Shown here piece by piece: positions 53,728-62,838 of a stretch of DNA of 64,000 bases. Where the stretch lies: assembly GCF_014898175.1 (NCBI RefSeq), contig NZ_CP062948.1:930001-994000 (forward strand). The letters are read 5' to 3'. Position numbers and translations under genes: made by a program. Below the pieces are notes generated by a model. It made no database searches, was not told the DNA's origin, and saw only the letters and a list, made by a program, of their open reading frames with translations. Numbering within the stretch: position 1 is the first letter of the stretch; every line of letters starts with the position of its first letter. Source of the stretch: Bifidobacterium lemurum. Lineage in GTDB: Bacteria > Actinomycetota > Actinomycetes > Actinomycetales > Bifidobacteriaceae.

Positions 53728-55806
53728 ATGGAAGTTCTTGAGCTGATCCTGTGCATCGTCGCAGCAGTGGTATTGTCGTCGTTCCTGAGCCGGTTCATTC
53801 CCAAGGTATCGACGCCGCTGGTGCAGATCGCATTGGGCGTGGTCTTCGCGCAGCTGCCGTTCATTCCGAACATCCAGCTCGACCCGGAACTGTTCATGGT
53901 GCTGTTCATCGCGCCGCTGCTGTACCTTGAGGCGCATGAGATCGACAAGTCGGCGCTGCTCAAAACGCTGAAACTCAGCCTGAGCCTGGCCATCGGACTG
54001 GCCATCGCCACCATGGTCGCGGTCGGATTCGCGCTGCACGCCGCATGGCCCGCCGTTCCGCTGGCCGCGGCGCTGGCGCTCGGCGCGGCGCTCGGCCCCA
54101 CCGACGCGGTGGCCGTCAGCTCGCTCGGCAAAGAGGCCTCGCTCACCCAACGCCAGCGCAGCGTGCTCAAAGGCGAATCCCTGTTCAACGACGCGTCCGG
54201 CATCGTCGGCTTCCAGTTCGCCATCGCGGCCGCGGTGACCGGCGATTTCGCCGTCGGCGAGGCGACCGTGGAATTCATCGTCTCGTTCATCGGCGGCACC
54301 GTCTTCGGCCTGGTCGTCGCCGTCGTCGCCAACAAGATCTTCGAAACCGTGCGTTCGATGGGCTTGGAAACCACCACCACCCGCGTGCTGATGGAATTGT
54401 TTCTGCCGTTCCTGCTGTATTTGGGCGCCGAGCAATTCGACGTCTCCGGCATTCTCGCGGTCGTCGCCGCGGGATTGACCATCCGGTTCGACCGCACCGG
54501 CATCGGTCCGAACGTGGCGCGCACGAACATCGTCTCATCCAGCGTGTGGGGCGTACTGTCGTTCAGTCTCAACGGCGCGGTGTTCATCCTGCTCGGCATG
54601 CTGCTGCCCAACGCGATGCAGGCCAGCTGGTCCGATCCGTATATCAGCAACGGACTGCTCATCGGCATCATCCTTATGGTCACCGGCGTGGTCATCGTGA
54701 TGCGGTTCTTCTGGATCGCCGGCATGCTGCGCCTCGCCCGCGACGTGAACACCGGCCTGAGGCGCAAGATGAGTTTCGAACGCTGGCGAAGCGCCGCGAT
54801 CATGACCTTCGGCGGCCCCAAAGGCACCATCACCCTGTCGTTGATGTTCACCATCCCCTACGCCATCTCCGGCGGAAACGCCTTCCCCATGCGCGACGAA
54901 CTCATCTTCATCGCCTCGGGCGTGATCGTGTTCACCCTCCTGCTGGCGAACTTCCTGCTGCCGCTGCTCGCCCCCAACCACAACGGAGACAAGGCCGCCG
55001 AACTCATCCCCATCACCATCGACGTGCTGCGCGCCACCGTGGAGGAGCTCACCGGACGCATCACGACGGACAACCGCCGGGCGATGCTCATGGTCATCGA
55101 CTCGTACACCAAACGCATCTCCCGTCTCAAGCAGCGCATCGGAGAAGGCGATCCGCAGGGCTACGAACGGCTGCAGATCGAAGCCCTGCATTGGGAGAAG
55201 GAATTCGCGCGCGACCATCTCGCCGAGATCAAAGCCGACACGACCATGGACAAAGCCGAACAGGAACTCGAAGTGGAAGCCTGCGAGCGCATACTCGACC
55301 AGATCATGAACGCGCTGCGGCACGCCTCCACCGACGCCGACTCCAACAGCGGGCATACGGTGTCGCAGGTGCGCGGCCGACTGCGCGCGTTCCAGCGCCG
55401 CACCGGAACCCTCGCCAAGCGCACGGTGAGCAAGATCCGGCACACGACTCCGCTGGTGAGCGAGGACGAAATCTTCGCCCGCACCAGGCAGCTGCAGGTG
55501 GACGCCATCGAGCATGTGATCGAGCGTTTGGAAGAGGAGATGAGCCACGACACATACGACACCGAACACTGCTCGGCGCTGATCCTCGAATACCGACGCG
55601 CGGACGGTATGCTCCGCTCCCGACCGACCATGGAGGGCAGCGCGGCAGCCATCCGGCAGGCGGAGGACGTCAAACGCGAAAGCTACGGCATCGAGCTCGG
55701 CATCGTGCAGGACATGTTCGAGAACGGCGACATCACGCGCGCCCAGGCGCGAGCGCTGCGACGGAACATCTATGTGATGCAGGTCGATGCCGATTCCGGC
55801 ATCTAA
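53728..55806 (+). CDS. Na+/H+ antiporter (CPA1/NhaP type)
   Basis: A cation/proton antiporter of 692 residues. The first ~415 residues form about 12 hydrophobic helices, with the ion-binding helix LGAALGPTDAVAVSSL and GESLFNDASGIVGFQ, both CPA1 hallmarks. A cytoplasmic C-terminal domain of about 270 residues is charged and helical, rich in Glu, Arg and Lys (TMDKAEQELEVEACERILDQI), and probably regulatory. AAGGA lies 5 bases before the ATG at 53728. The upstream 121 open codons are tandem repeats and are excluded. Confidence 0.9.
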   Translation: MEVLELILCIVAAVVLSSFLSRFIPKVSTPLVQIALGVVFAQLPFIPNIQLDPELFMVLFIAPLLYLEAHEIDKSALLKTLKLSLSLAIGLAIATMVAVGFALHAAWPAVPLAAALALGAALGPTDAVAVSSLGKEASLTQRQRSVLKGESLFNDASGIVGFQFAIAAAVTGDFAVGEATVEFIVSFIGGTVFGLVVAVVANKIFETVRSMGLETTTTRVLMELFLPFLLYLGAEQFDVSGILAVVAAGLTIRFDRTGIGPNVARTNIVSSSVWGVLSFSLNGAVFILLGMLLPNAMQASWSDPYISNGLLIGIILMVTGVVIVMRFFWIAGMLRLARDVNTGLRRKMSFERWRSAAIMTFGGPKGTITLSLMFTIPYAISGGNAFPMRDELIFIASGVIVFTLLLANFLLPLLAPNHNGDKAAELIPITIDVLRATVEELTGRITTDNRRAMLMVIDSYTKRISRLKQRIGEGDPQGYERLQIEALHWEKEFARDHLAEIKADTTMDKAEQELEVEACERILDQIMNALRHASTDADSNSGHTVSQVRGRLRAFQRRTGTLAKRTVSKIRHTTPLVSEDEIFARTRQLQVDAIEHVIERLEEEMSHDTYDTEHCSALILEYRRADGMLRSRPTMEGSAAAIRQAEDVKRESYGIELGIVQDMFENGDITRAQARALRRNIYVMQVDADSGI

Positions 55807-55976
55807 ACCCGCATCCTTCGCGGCACAGCCGCTCACCTCGCCTACAGACAGCCCACCGGGCTGTCCGCTTAACGGCTCAACCAGCAAGAGCGGACCGGCA
55901 AAGCCGGCCCCAACATCACCTCGCCGCTGCCGCGCCTCGGCCTCGCCTACAGACAGCCCACTATAAGGAGGGGTTC
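55807..55976. repeat. Palindromic elements after the antiporter gene
   Basis: GACAGCCC-ACC-GGGCTGTC (55847-55865) is a complete hairpin of the co-varying family. A second start of the same hairpin (GACAGCCCAC, 55952-55961) is cut off shortly before the TTTGGTGTG element B. No gene is seen. Confidence 0.6.
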
Positions 55977-56081
55977 GAGTTTGGTGTGGCGGGGTTGGGA
56001 GACGGGGGCGATTTTCCACACCGAACTCTTGAATCAATCGTTTTACATGAGCGAGGCTCGACAGCTTCACACACCAAACTC
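55977..56081 (-). repeat. TTTGGTGTG-ended dispersed element, copy B
   Basis: About 105 bases bounded by GAGTTTGGTGTG and CACACCAAACTC. Read on the minus strand it matches copy A (13846-13947) in CGAGCCTCGCTCATGTAAAA and in the internal GGTGTGGA-AATCG segment; the variable tails differ. Confidence 0.75.
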
Positions 56082-56091
56082 GGAATTCCGC

Positions 56092-56919
56092 TTAACGGCG
56101 GGTGGCTTTGATGGCGACCCACAGGCTGCGGATAAGCAGCGCGGCGAGATAGAGGGTGAAGAGGATCGAACCCACGCGCGGGCTCACCGCGCCGGCCAGC
56201 CATGTGCCGAATGGGGTGATGCATGCGGCGATGATGCCGATGATCAGCGCGGCCTTCACATGCACCATGCGACGCTTGACGTTCGCCACCGTGGTGGTGA
56301 TGGCGTTGGGGAACATCGCCAACAGCGACGTGCCGCGGGCAATCAGATCGGAAGCGCCGAAGAGAATCGAGAGGGCCGGCACGCAGATCGCGCCGCCGCC
56401 GATGCCCAACAGTCCGGCGAGAATACCGGCGACCACGCCGAACACCACCAATCCCACACCGGTGAACGGCGTCAACACGATCTGCGAATCACGCGAGGGG
56501 ACGAACACCAACTGGTTGGCGATCACGAACACCAAAAACGCCACGAACGCCCAACGCAACACCAGCTCCGACAGACGCGCGAGCAGCCATGAACCGACCT
56601 GTCCGCCGACGAACATGCCCAGAAACACCAGCAAGGCCGCGATCCAATCCACATTGCCGTTCACCGCATAGGAGATCACGCCGGAGATGGAGGTGGGCAC
56701 AATGGCCAACATGGAGGTGGCCGCCGCATGACGCTGCGTCAGGCCGAGCCACACCAAGGCCGGCACGATCACCGTGCCGCCGCCGATGCCGAACAGGCCG
56801 GAGAGGATACCGACCACCACACCGACCGCCACCAGTATCGCCACGCCGCGGGGAGATTCGTCCAACCGGTTCTCGTCGGCGGCCATCGTCGAAAGCGTCT
56901 CTTCGTTTTCCTGTGTCAT
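56092..56919 (-). CDS. TauE/SafE family sulfite/organosulfonate exporter-like protein
   Basis: A 275-residue membrane protein with about eight helices. The internal two-fold repeat of the family is clear: GLFGIGGGTVIVPAL near residue 45 and GLLGIGGGAICVPAL near residue 170. Members export sulfite or sulfur-containing anions, but many are uncharacterised. AGAGGAG precedes the ATG, 25 bases after the stop of the gene at 57781-56945, so both are probably co-transcribed. Substrate not determinable. Confidence 0.87.
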   Translation of the reverse strand: MTQENEETLSTMAADENRLDESPRGVAILVAVGVVVGILSGLFGIGGGTVIVPALVWLGLTQRHAAATSMLAIVPTSISGVISYAVNGNVDWIAALLVFLGMFVGGQVGSWLLARLSELVLRWAFVAFLVFVIANQLVFVPSRDSQIVLTPFTGVGLVVFGVVAGILAGLLGIGGGAICVPALSILFGASDLIARGTSLLAMFPNAITTTVANVKRRMVHVKAALIIGIIAACITPFGTWLAGAVSPRVGSILFTLYLAALLIRSLWVAIKATRR

Positions 56920-56944
56920 ATCATGCTCCTCTGTTCGCTATTCA

Positions 56945-57781
56945 TCATTCTGTAGCGGCGGCGGACACCACCGCCGGTTCCAAAGAACCGCCCCACAGTT
57001 GCCGCAGCGACTCCATCTGCTCAACGTCTCCGAACACCACCCACTGGGCTCCGCTGAGCAGACGCCAATCACCCTGTGCACGCTCGTCTTCGGCATATTG
57101 CGCCAGCAGGTCGGCGACCCTCGTCTTCAGCAGCGCCTTCGACATCGCGGAGGAGGTCTCAGTATCGAAAGATACGAACGCCACCCTCGTATCGGCGCAC
57201 ATTTCGATGGTGGTGATGCCGGAATATCCGCCCGCGTCCAAGCCGCTCCAACCGGAGTCGCAAGATCCGGTGGCCTGCTCGATACCCGCTTCCATCTGCT
57301 CAACGCTCGCGATCGGCGCTTCATCGCGCAGCCGCGGCTGGATCAGCCCCTGCGGGAACAGCACGCCGACCGACACACCGAGGATCAGCAGCAGCACCGA
57401 CAGCACCAGCGTGATGATGCCGGCCGACGCCACGCCATGACGGCTGGCCCGACGCGGCAGCACCGCTCTCGCCGCGATGACCAGCATCACGGTGAGAGCG
57501 ACCAACGCCGCCGCCCCCAAAGCGATGTATCGGCCGGGAACCACACCGTTGGGATCGATGATGTTCGGCGCGAGCTCATGCGCGGCGGAGGCCGCGCCGG
57601 CGGCAACGGCGAGAACGCCGGTGAGCGCCGCGAACCGGCCGAACAGTCTCGAACGCGAGACACCCGCCCGTATCAGGCTCATGTTGCGGCCGCTGTTGTG
57701 GGCGCCATACGCGCTACGCGGCTTCCGAGCGCCGATGGCGCGACTGTCGTCTCCATCGTCGAAAAACCCGAAATCTCCCAT
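56945..57781 (-). CDS. Conserved membrane protein of unknown function
   Basis: A 278-residue protein with no family I can name. After an acidic start (MGDFGFFDDGDD) and a basic stretch come three or four hydrophobic segments (LTGVLAVAAGAASAAHEL, YIALGAAALVALTVMLVIAA, GIITLVLSVLLLILGVSVG). An outer domain of about 120 residues follows, with two cysteines (GSCDSGWSG, IEMCADTR) that could form a disulphide. AGGGGG precedes the ATG at 57781; a longer frame to 58000 has no ribosome site. Confidence 0.75.
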   Translation of the reverse strand: MGDFGFFDDGDDSRAIGARKPRSAYGAHNSGRNMSLIRAGVSRSRLFGRFAALTGVLAVAAGAASAAHELAPNIIDPNGVVPGRYIALGAAALVALTVMLVIAARAVLPRRASRHGVASAGIITLVLSVLLLILGVSVGVLFPQGLIQPRLRDEAPIASVEQMEAGIEQATGSCDSGWSGLDAGGYSGITTIEMCADTRVAFVSFDTETSSAMSKALLKTRVADLLAQYAEDERAQGDWRLLSGAQWVVFGDVEQMESLRQLWGGSLEPAVVSAAATE

Positions 57782-58147
57782 CGAGCCCCCTTGATCTTCA
57801 TTCACACCCCAGTGTAGACCCCGGCCACCGTGTATGGGCGTTGACCGCGCGGAGAGTTCGGTAGGTACAGCACCGGCATCGACCGGGACAAGTTCCACGC
57901 CCACACCCGATACATCGACGCCACCGGATAACAGGAACAGCCAGACACCCAATTGGCCCATAACCCCACAATTGGGACTATATCCCGCAATTCCAGTCAC
58001 ACAATTGACCTATAACCCCCGACGCCACCGAATAGCAGGAGCCACAAGACACACATTTTGGCCTATAACCCTCCCAATTGGACCTATGCCTCACGGATTC
58101 GACGGGCCCGACGGACTCGGCGAGTCCGGCAAATCCGGAAAAAAGAA
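57782..58147. repeat. Cluster of CAATTGG / CCTATAACCC motifs
   Basis: Within about 57960-58090 five degenerate copies occur, such as CCCAATTGGCCCATAACCCC, CACAATTGACCTATAACCCC and CCCAATTGGACCTATG. No gene is seen in the stretch. The copies could be a set of binding sites or decayed tandem repeats. Confidence 0.6.
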
Positions 58148-58170
58148 CCCCGGCGGGGGTGCCGCCGGGG
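58148..58170 (-). terminator. Orphan intrinsic terminator on the minus strand
   Basis: CCCCGGCGG (58148-58156) pairs with CCGCCGGGG (58162-58170). On the minus strand it is followed by TTCTTTTTT. No minus-strand gene lies directly upstream, up to dcd on the other strand. Confidence 0.7.
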
Positions 58171-58337
58171 AGAGAAAGGAGAGAGAAGAAGAAAGGGGTT
58201 CAATTGTCGGGAACTGCTGCGGTTCTCGGTCAACTTGTGCTGACATTTATAGATAACCACGCCATCCTGTGCCTAGTGATAATTTTGTCTGGGAATAACC
58301 TGAAAGCCTTTGCCTAAATGCGGAAACGGCGATATGG

Positions 58338-58502
58338 CATGTGCGTTCGTGGCTCCGCGAACGCACATGGGAGAACGCGTCGAACCAGCGATGGAGTTTC
58401 GAGGTGATCGCGGTTCCGCGAACGCACGCGGGAGAAGAAGTAGAGCAGAGGAAGCATGATGGGCAAACGAGGCCGCGGTTCCGCGAGCGCGCGGGAGAAG
58501 GA
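58338..58502. repeat. Hairpin and three direct repeats before dcd
   Basis: CATGTGCGTTCG (58338-58349) pairs perfectly with CGAACGCACATG (58358-58369). Three copies of a motif GG(C/T)TCCGCGA-CGCAC-GGGAGAA begin at 58351, 58412 and 58477, spaced 61 and 65 bases. Confidence 0.7.
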
Positions 58503-58558
58503 ACGGCGGGTTTGGCATTAGACTGGCATGTAGTAAAGCCCCATGATGAGGAGTTGTT

Positions 58559-59140
58559 ATGCTGCTGTCCGACCGCGACATTCTGGCCGCGCAGGCCGAA
58601 GGCCATATCTCGCTCGACCCGTGGACCCCTGAAATGGTGCAGCCCGCGTCCATCGACGTGCGTCTTGACCGGTTCTTCCGCCTGTTCAACAATCACGCCT
58701 ACACCTACGTCGATCCGGCGGAGAACCAGGGCGCGCTCACCGAACAGTTCGAAGTGGAGCCGGACGAACCGTGGATTCTGCATCCGGGAGAGTTCGCGTT
58801 GGGCGCCACGTGGGAATACGTGAAGCTCGACCCGACCATCGCCGCCCGTCTTGAAGGCAAAAGCTCACTGGGACGCCTTGGCATCCTCACCCATTCGACC
58901 GCCGGGTTCATCGACCCTGGTTTCGAGGGACATATCACGTTGGAGCTGAGCAATGTGTCGACGCTGCCGGTCAAGTTGTGGCCCGGCATGAAAATCGGCC
59001 AGATGTGCTTCTTCCAGCTCAGCTCGCCCGCCGAGCATCCTTACGGCTCACGGGAGACCGGTTCGCATTATCAGGGCCAGCGCGGTCCGACGCCCAGCCG
59101 CTCCTACGAGAACTTCTACCGCGCGCAAATCACGGACTAA
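58559..59140 (+). CDS. dcd: dCTP deaminase, probably bifunctional
   Basis: A 193-residue trimeric enzyme of pyrimidine nucleotide synthesis. It has the dCTP deaminase signatures [41 protein letters not shown] and C-terminal [16 protein letters not shown]. Actinobacterial homologues often convert dCTP directly to dUMP, and the C-terminal tail is compatible with this, but activity cannot be confirmed by reading. GAGGAG lies 5-6 bases before the ATG. A repeat-rich region precedes it. Confidence 0.95.
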   Translation: MLLSDRDILAAQAEGHISLDPWTPEMVQPASIDVRLDRFFRLFNNHAYTYVDPAENQGALTEQFEVEPDEPWILHPGEFALGATWEYVKLDPTIAARLEGKSSLGRLGILTHSTAGFIDPGFEGHITLELSNVSTLPVKLWPGMKIGQMCFFQLSSPAEHPYGSRETGSHYQGQRGPTPSRSYENFYRAQITD

Positions 59141-59151
59141 CTCAGACGCCC

Positions 59152-59283
59152 GTTAACGAGTTGGCACTTGGGGCCTCTAGTTGGCACTCCCCTGGTTAAC
59201 CCGGCACGGAGATACCGCCATTCTTACGCCGAGCGCACCGAGACCGGTGCCAACTGGAAGATTCAAGTGCCAACTCGTTAATG
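59152..59283. repeat. Inverted repeat with four TTGGCAC boxes
   Basis: The left arm reads CGTTAACGAGTTGGCACTTG and then TAGTTGGCACT (59152-59192). The right arm carries the reverse order, AGTGCCAACTCGTTAATG with GTGCCAACTGG (about 59241-59283). Four GTTGGCAC boxes result, two in each orientation. Confidence 0.75.
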
Positions 59284-59294
59284 GCCGCTACGGG

Positions 59295-59330
59295 CGAGGG
59301 GCTCCGATTCGGAAGAATCGGAGCCCCTCG
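59295..59330. terminator. Strong terminator between dcd and the ATPase gene
   Basis: A perfect 16-bp stem (59295-59310 with 59315-59330), loop GGAA, between the convergent 3' ends. Confidence 0.85.
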
Positions 59331-59367
59331 TCAGTGTCGCCGTGATGGCCTTGATGGCCTCACCGGC

Positions 59368-62349
59368 CTAACGCTTCGCCATAGCGCGCAGCACAATCTT
59401 GCGCAGTTCGGAGGCGATGAGCACGATCGCGGCCAGGCCGATGCATTCGACCCAGGCGAGCGCGCTCAACGGCGTGGTGCCGAAGGCCGAGTTGAGGAAC
59501 GGCACGTAGATCACCACAAGCTGCAGCACGATGGACAGCCCGATCGCGCCCCACAGCCACTTGTTCGAGAACAGGCCGACGAACGCGGACTGCAGATGCG
59601 AACGAGAGGCGACGGCGTTGAACAGCTGGGCGAACACGAGGATCGTGAAGCCCATGGTGCGGGCCTCCACCATCTGCGCGTCGTGGCCGAGCGCGTCCAC
59701 GGAACGGTCGGTGAACAGGCCACCGGCCAGATGCATATCCATACCGATCAGCGTGACGACCGCCATGATCAGACCGATGTAGATGATGTCGCCCCACATG
59801 GAGGCGTCAATCACACGGTCGGTGAGCTTGCGCGGCTTGCGGTTCATCACGTCCTCGGTCTGCGGATCGACGCCCATCGCGAGCGCGGGGGCCGCGTCGG
59901 TGAGCAGGTTGATCCACAGCAGCTGCGTGGCGAGCAGCGGCACGGTGACGCCCTGCGTCTCGGGCTGGGTGATGCCGAGGAAGCCGGCGAACACCACGCC
60001 GAAGAACACGGTGAACACCTCGCCCACGTTGGAGCTCAGCAGGTAGCGCAAGAACTTGCGGATGTTGTCGAAGATCACGCGGCCTTCGCGCACGGCGGCC
60101 ACGATGGTGGAGAAGTTGTCGTCCGCGAGGATCATCTTGGCGCTCTGCTTGGTGACCTCGGTGCCGGTGATGCCCATGGCCACGCCGATGTCGGCGGTTT
60201 TCACGGCCGGAGCGTCGTTGACGCCGTCGCCGGTCATGGCCACGATGTTGTTCTGACGCTGCAGCGACTCGACGATCTTCAGCTTGTGCTCGGGCGCCAC
60301 GCGCGCGTAGACGGAGACTTCGGAGGTGGCTTTGTCGAGCGCGGCCTCGTCGGTCAGCTGGTCGAGCTGGTCGCCGGTGAGCGCCTTGCCGTCCTTCTCG
60401 ATGATGCCCAGATCGGAGGCGATGCGGGCGGCGGTGAGCGGGTGGTCGCCGGTGATCATCACGGCGCGGATGCCGGCGCGATGCGCCTCGGCCACCGAAT
60501 CGCGCACTTCGGTGCGCGGCGGATCGATGATGCCCACCATGCCCGTCCAGATCAGGTCGGTTTCGATGGCGTCGGACTGTTCCGCGATGTCGGAGATCTG
60601 CCCGGCGGCGTTGGACTTGATGCCGGGGACTTCGCTCAGGTTCGCGACGCCCAGCGGGCGGTACGCCTGGCCCAGCGTGCGGTAGGCCTCGCTGGAGAGG
60701 CGTTCGACGGTGGCGAGGATGTCCTGACGGTCGCCATCGGTGAGCGGGCGGACCGCGTCACCCACGGCGATACGCGAGCAGTAGCCGAGCAGCACGTCGG
60801 GAGCGCCCTTGGAGAATACGGTAAGGCTGCCGCCCTCCGCATTGTCTTTGGCGATGATCGACATGCGCTTGCGCTCCGAGGTGAACGGCACTTCGGCCAC
60901 GCGCTGGAATTGCGCATAGGCCTTGTCGGCGTGGGTTTTGCGGGCGGCGACGATCAGCGAGACCTCGGTCGGATCGCCGACGATCTCCCACTTGCCGTTC
61001 TCCTGGCGCAGGTCGCCGTCGTTCGCGAGCGCGCCGACCCCCAGGGTGGCGAGCGCTTCGGACTTCAACGCAGGCTGGTCGGCCAGCGACGAGCCGTCCG
61101 CGCCGACCATCTTGCCTTCCGGCGTGTAGCCGGTGCCGGTGATCTCCACTTCGCCGCTGGGGGTGACCACGCGTTCGATGGTCATCTCGTTGCGGGTGAG
61201 GGTGCCGGTTTTGTCGGAGCAGATCACGGAGGCGGAGCCGAGGGTTTCGACCGAATGCAGCTTCTTGACGATGGCGTTGTGCATGGCCATGCGCTGCACG
61301 CCAAGCGCGAGCACCACGGTCAGGATGGCGGCGAGGCCTTCGGGCACGGCGGCCACGGCCAGTGACACGGCGAGCAGCAGCGAGTCGATCACGTCGTGGA
61401 TGTCGTTGAAGCCTTCCAGAAGGGCGAGCGCCGCGAGCACGATCACCGCGATCACGCATACGGCGATGCCCAGGATCTTGGAGACGTAGTCCATCTCCTT
61501 CTGCAGCGGGGTTTTCTCGTCTTCGGTGGCGGAGAGCATGTCGGCGATTTTGCCGACCTGCGTGTTCATGCCGGTGCCGGTGACGATGGCACGGCCGGTG
61601 CCTTGGGTCACGGAGGTGCCGTTGAAGATCATGTTGGAGCGGTCGCCGAGCGCCTTGGCTTCGGCGAGGGTGTCGGGCTTCTTGCCCACGGGCACGCTCT
61701 CACCGGTCAGGCTCGCCTCCGCGATGCGCAGGGACGCCGCGGCGAAGAGTCGGCCGTCGGCGGAGACGGAGTCGCCTTCGCCGAGCACGATCACGTCGCC
61801 CGGCACCACTTCGGAGGTGTTGATGCGCACGACTTTGCCGTCGCGCAGCACCGAAGTCTGGGGCGCGGTCATCTGGGCGAGCGCTTCGACGGCCTGTTCG
61901 GCGCGGGCCTCCTGGATATAGCCGAGCACCGCGTTGACGATGAGGATCAGCACGATGACGATGGCGTCGAAGGGCAGCGCTTCGCCGCCTTCCGCTCCGG
62001 GCACCGCGTTGGCGCGTTCGATGAACCATGCGATCACGGAGATCACGGTGGCGGCGAGCAGCAGGTAGACCAGCGGGTCTTGGAACTGCTGGAGGAACTT
62101 CTTCCACTTGGGCACGGGAGGCGCGCCCGCGAGCTCGTTGGGGCCGAATTGTTCGAGTCGTCGTTTCGCTTCGTCCGAGCTCAGGCCGGTGTTCGGGTCG
62201 ACGCCGAGCGCCTCGGCCACGGCAGCCGCGTCGGTCAGGCTCGGGTCGACGTCAAGGGGCAGGGCCTCGTTCTGGTTGGATTGCGCGACGTCGGATGCGG
62301 ATGTGACGCCACTGCGAGAAGCGGATTGATCGATGTGATGATCAACCAT
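59368..62349 (-). CDS. P-type cation-transporting ATPase (P2 type, Ca2+-like)
   Basis: A 993-residue ion pump. Phosphorylation site Asp379 is in CSDKTGTLTRNEMT; the actuator TGES is in LTGESVPVGKK; the hinge GDGVNDAPAVKTADIGVAMG is complete. The fourth transmembrane helix reads VAAVPEGLAAI, and the N-terminal cation-ATPase domain (LSSDEAKRRLEQFGPNEL) is present, so it belongs to the P2A/P2B Ca2+ or related group; ion choice is not proven. The first 35 residues are a flexible tail. TAAGGAG lies 6 bases before the ATG. It has its own terminator. Confidence 0.93.
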   Translation of the reverse strand: MVDHHIDQSASRSGVTSASDVAQSNQNEALPLDVDPSLTDAAAVAEALGVDPNTGLSSDEAKRRLEQFGPNELAGAPPVPKWKKFLQQFQDPLVYLLLAATVISVIAWFIERANAVPGAEGGEALPFDAIVIVLILIVNAVLGYIQEARAEQAVEALAQMTAPQTSVLRDGKVVRINTSEVVPGDVIVLGEGDSVSADGRLFAAASLRIAEASLTGESVPVGKKPDTLAEAKALGDRSNMIFNGTSVTQGTGRAIVTGTGMNTQVGKIADMLSATEDEKTPLQKEMDYVSKILGIAVCVIAVIVLAALALLEGFNDIHDVIDSLLLAVSLAVAAVPEGLAAILTVVLALGVQRMAMHNAIVKKLHSVETLGSASVICSDKTGTLTRNEMTIERVVTPSGEVEITGTGYTPEGKMVGADGSSLADQPALKSEALATLGVGALANDGDLRQENGKWEIVGDPTEVSLIVAARKTHADKAYAQFQRVAEVPFTSERKRMSIIAKDNAEGGSLTVFSKGAPDVLLGYCSRIAVGDAVRPLTDGDRQDILATVERLSSEAYRTLGQAYRPLGVANLSEVPGIKSNAAGQISDIAEQSDAIETDLIWTGMVGIIDPPRTEVRDSVAEAHRAGIRAVMITGDHPLTAARIASDLGIIEKDGKALTGDQLDQLTDEAALDKATSEVSVYARVAPEHKLKIVESLQRQNNIVAMTGDGVNDAPAVKTADIGVAMGITGTEVTKQSAKMILADDNFSTIVAAVREGRVIFDNIRKFLRYLLSSNVGEVFTVFFGVVFAGFLGITQPETQGVTVPLLATQLLWINLLTDAAPALAMGVDPQTEDVMNRKPRKLTDRVIDASMWGDIIYIGLIMAVVTLIGMDMHLAGGLFTDRSVDALGHDAQMVEARTMGFTILVFAQLFNAVASRSHLQSAFVGLFSNKWLWGAIGLSIVLQLVVIYVPFLNSAFGTTPLSALAWVECIGLAAIVLIASELRKIVLRAMAKR

Positions 62350-62838
62350 AATTGTCTCCTTAGGAGCGCCGCGAAGTAGTCAGCCCTCGCGAAGACATGG
62401 CCGCAGGTCCGGCGGAAGTCGTTTCCGTCGTCGCTACGGCCATTCCTCGCGGCAAGACTGCGCGGTTGCGGGCACCGGGGCAAGTCGCGCCCGATGCATA
62501 TGTGTGCCATTATTCCACAGACCCCTTCCCGCAGGGCGTAATGATTGCGACGCGCATTCCTAGTCAGGCTGATTATGAACGCCACGTGAACAATTTCGTA
62601 GCCCCACCCTTTTTACGGGGGAATGACTGAGTGTCGTGCCATAAAAGAAGTAGAGTTGACAGGGTCAACATAATCGTCACGGCAAGATAGGCATCCACCC
62701 CATTATCGTGGATGGTCCCACCAGGCCGGCTGTCGAGGGCAGGGGCACCGACGGCCTGCCGCATATCGACGTCGACCGCCGATGAGACACACGACACCGT
62801 GGCGGTTCATGAGAAGAAGAGAGACGGGGAAAACGCTT
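62350..62838. other. Divergent intergenic region between ATPase and secreted protein
   Basis: No confident gene. A small inverted repeat GTTGAC-AGG-GTCAAC lies at 62655-62669 and may be an operator overlapping a TTGACA box. An open frame at 62397-62630 has no ribosome site or recognised family. Confidence 0.4.

Noticed and set aside
59281..61365. 694-codon frame opposite the P-type ATPase
   Set aside because: Mirror of the ATPase codons, full of Asp/His/Gly/Arg, and it runs through a terminator hairpin.
62397..62630. 77-codon frame before the secreted protein gene
   Set aside because: No ribosome site, no recognisable family; in a divergent promoter region.
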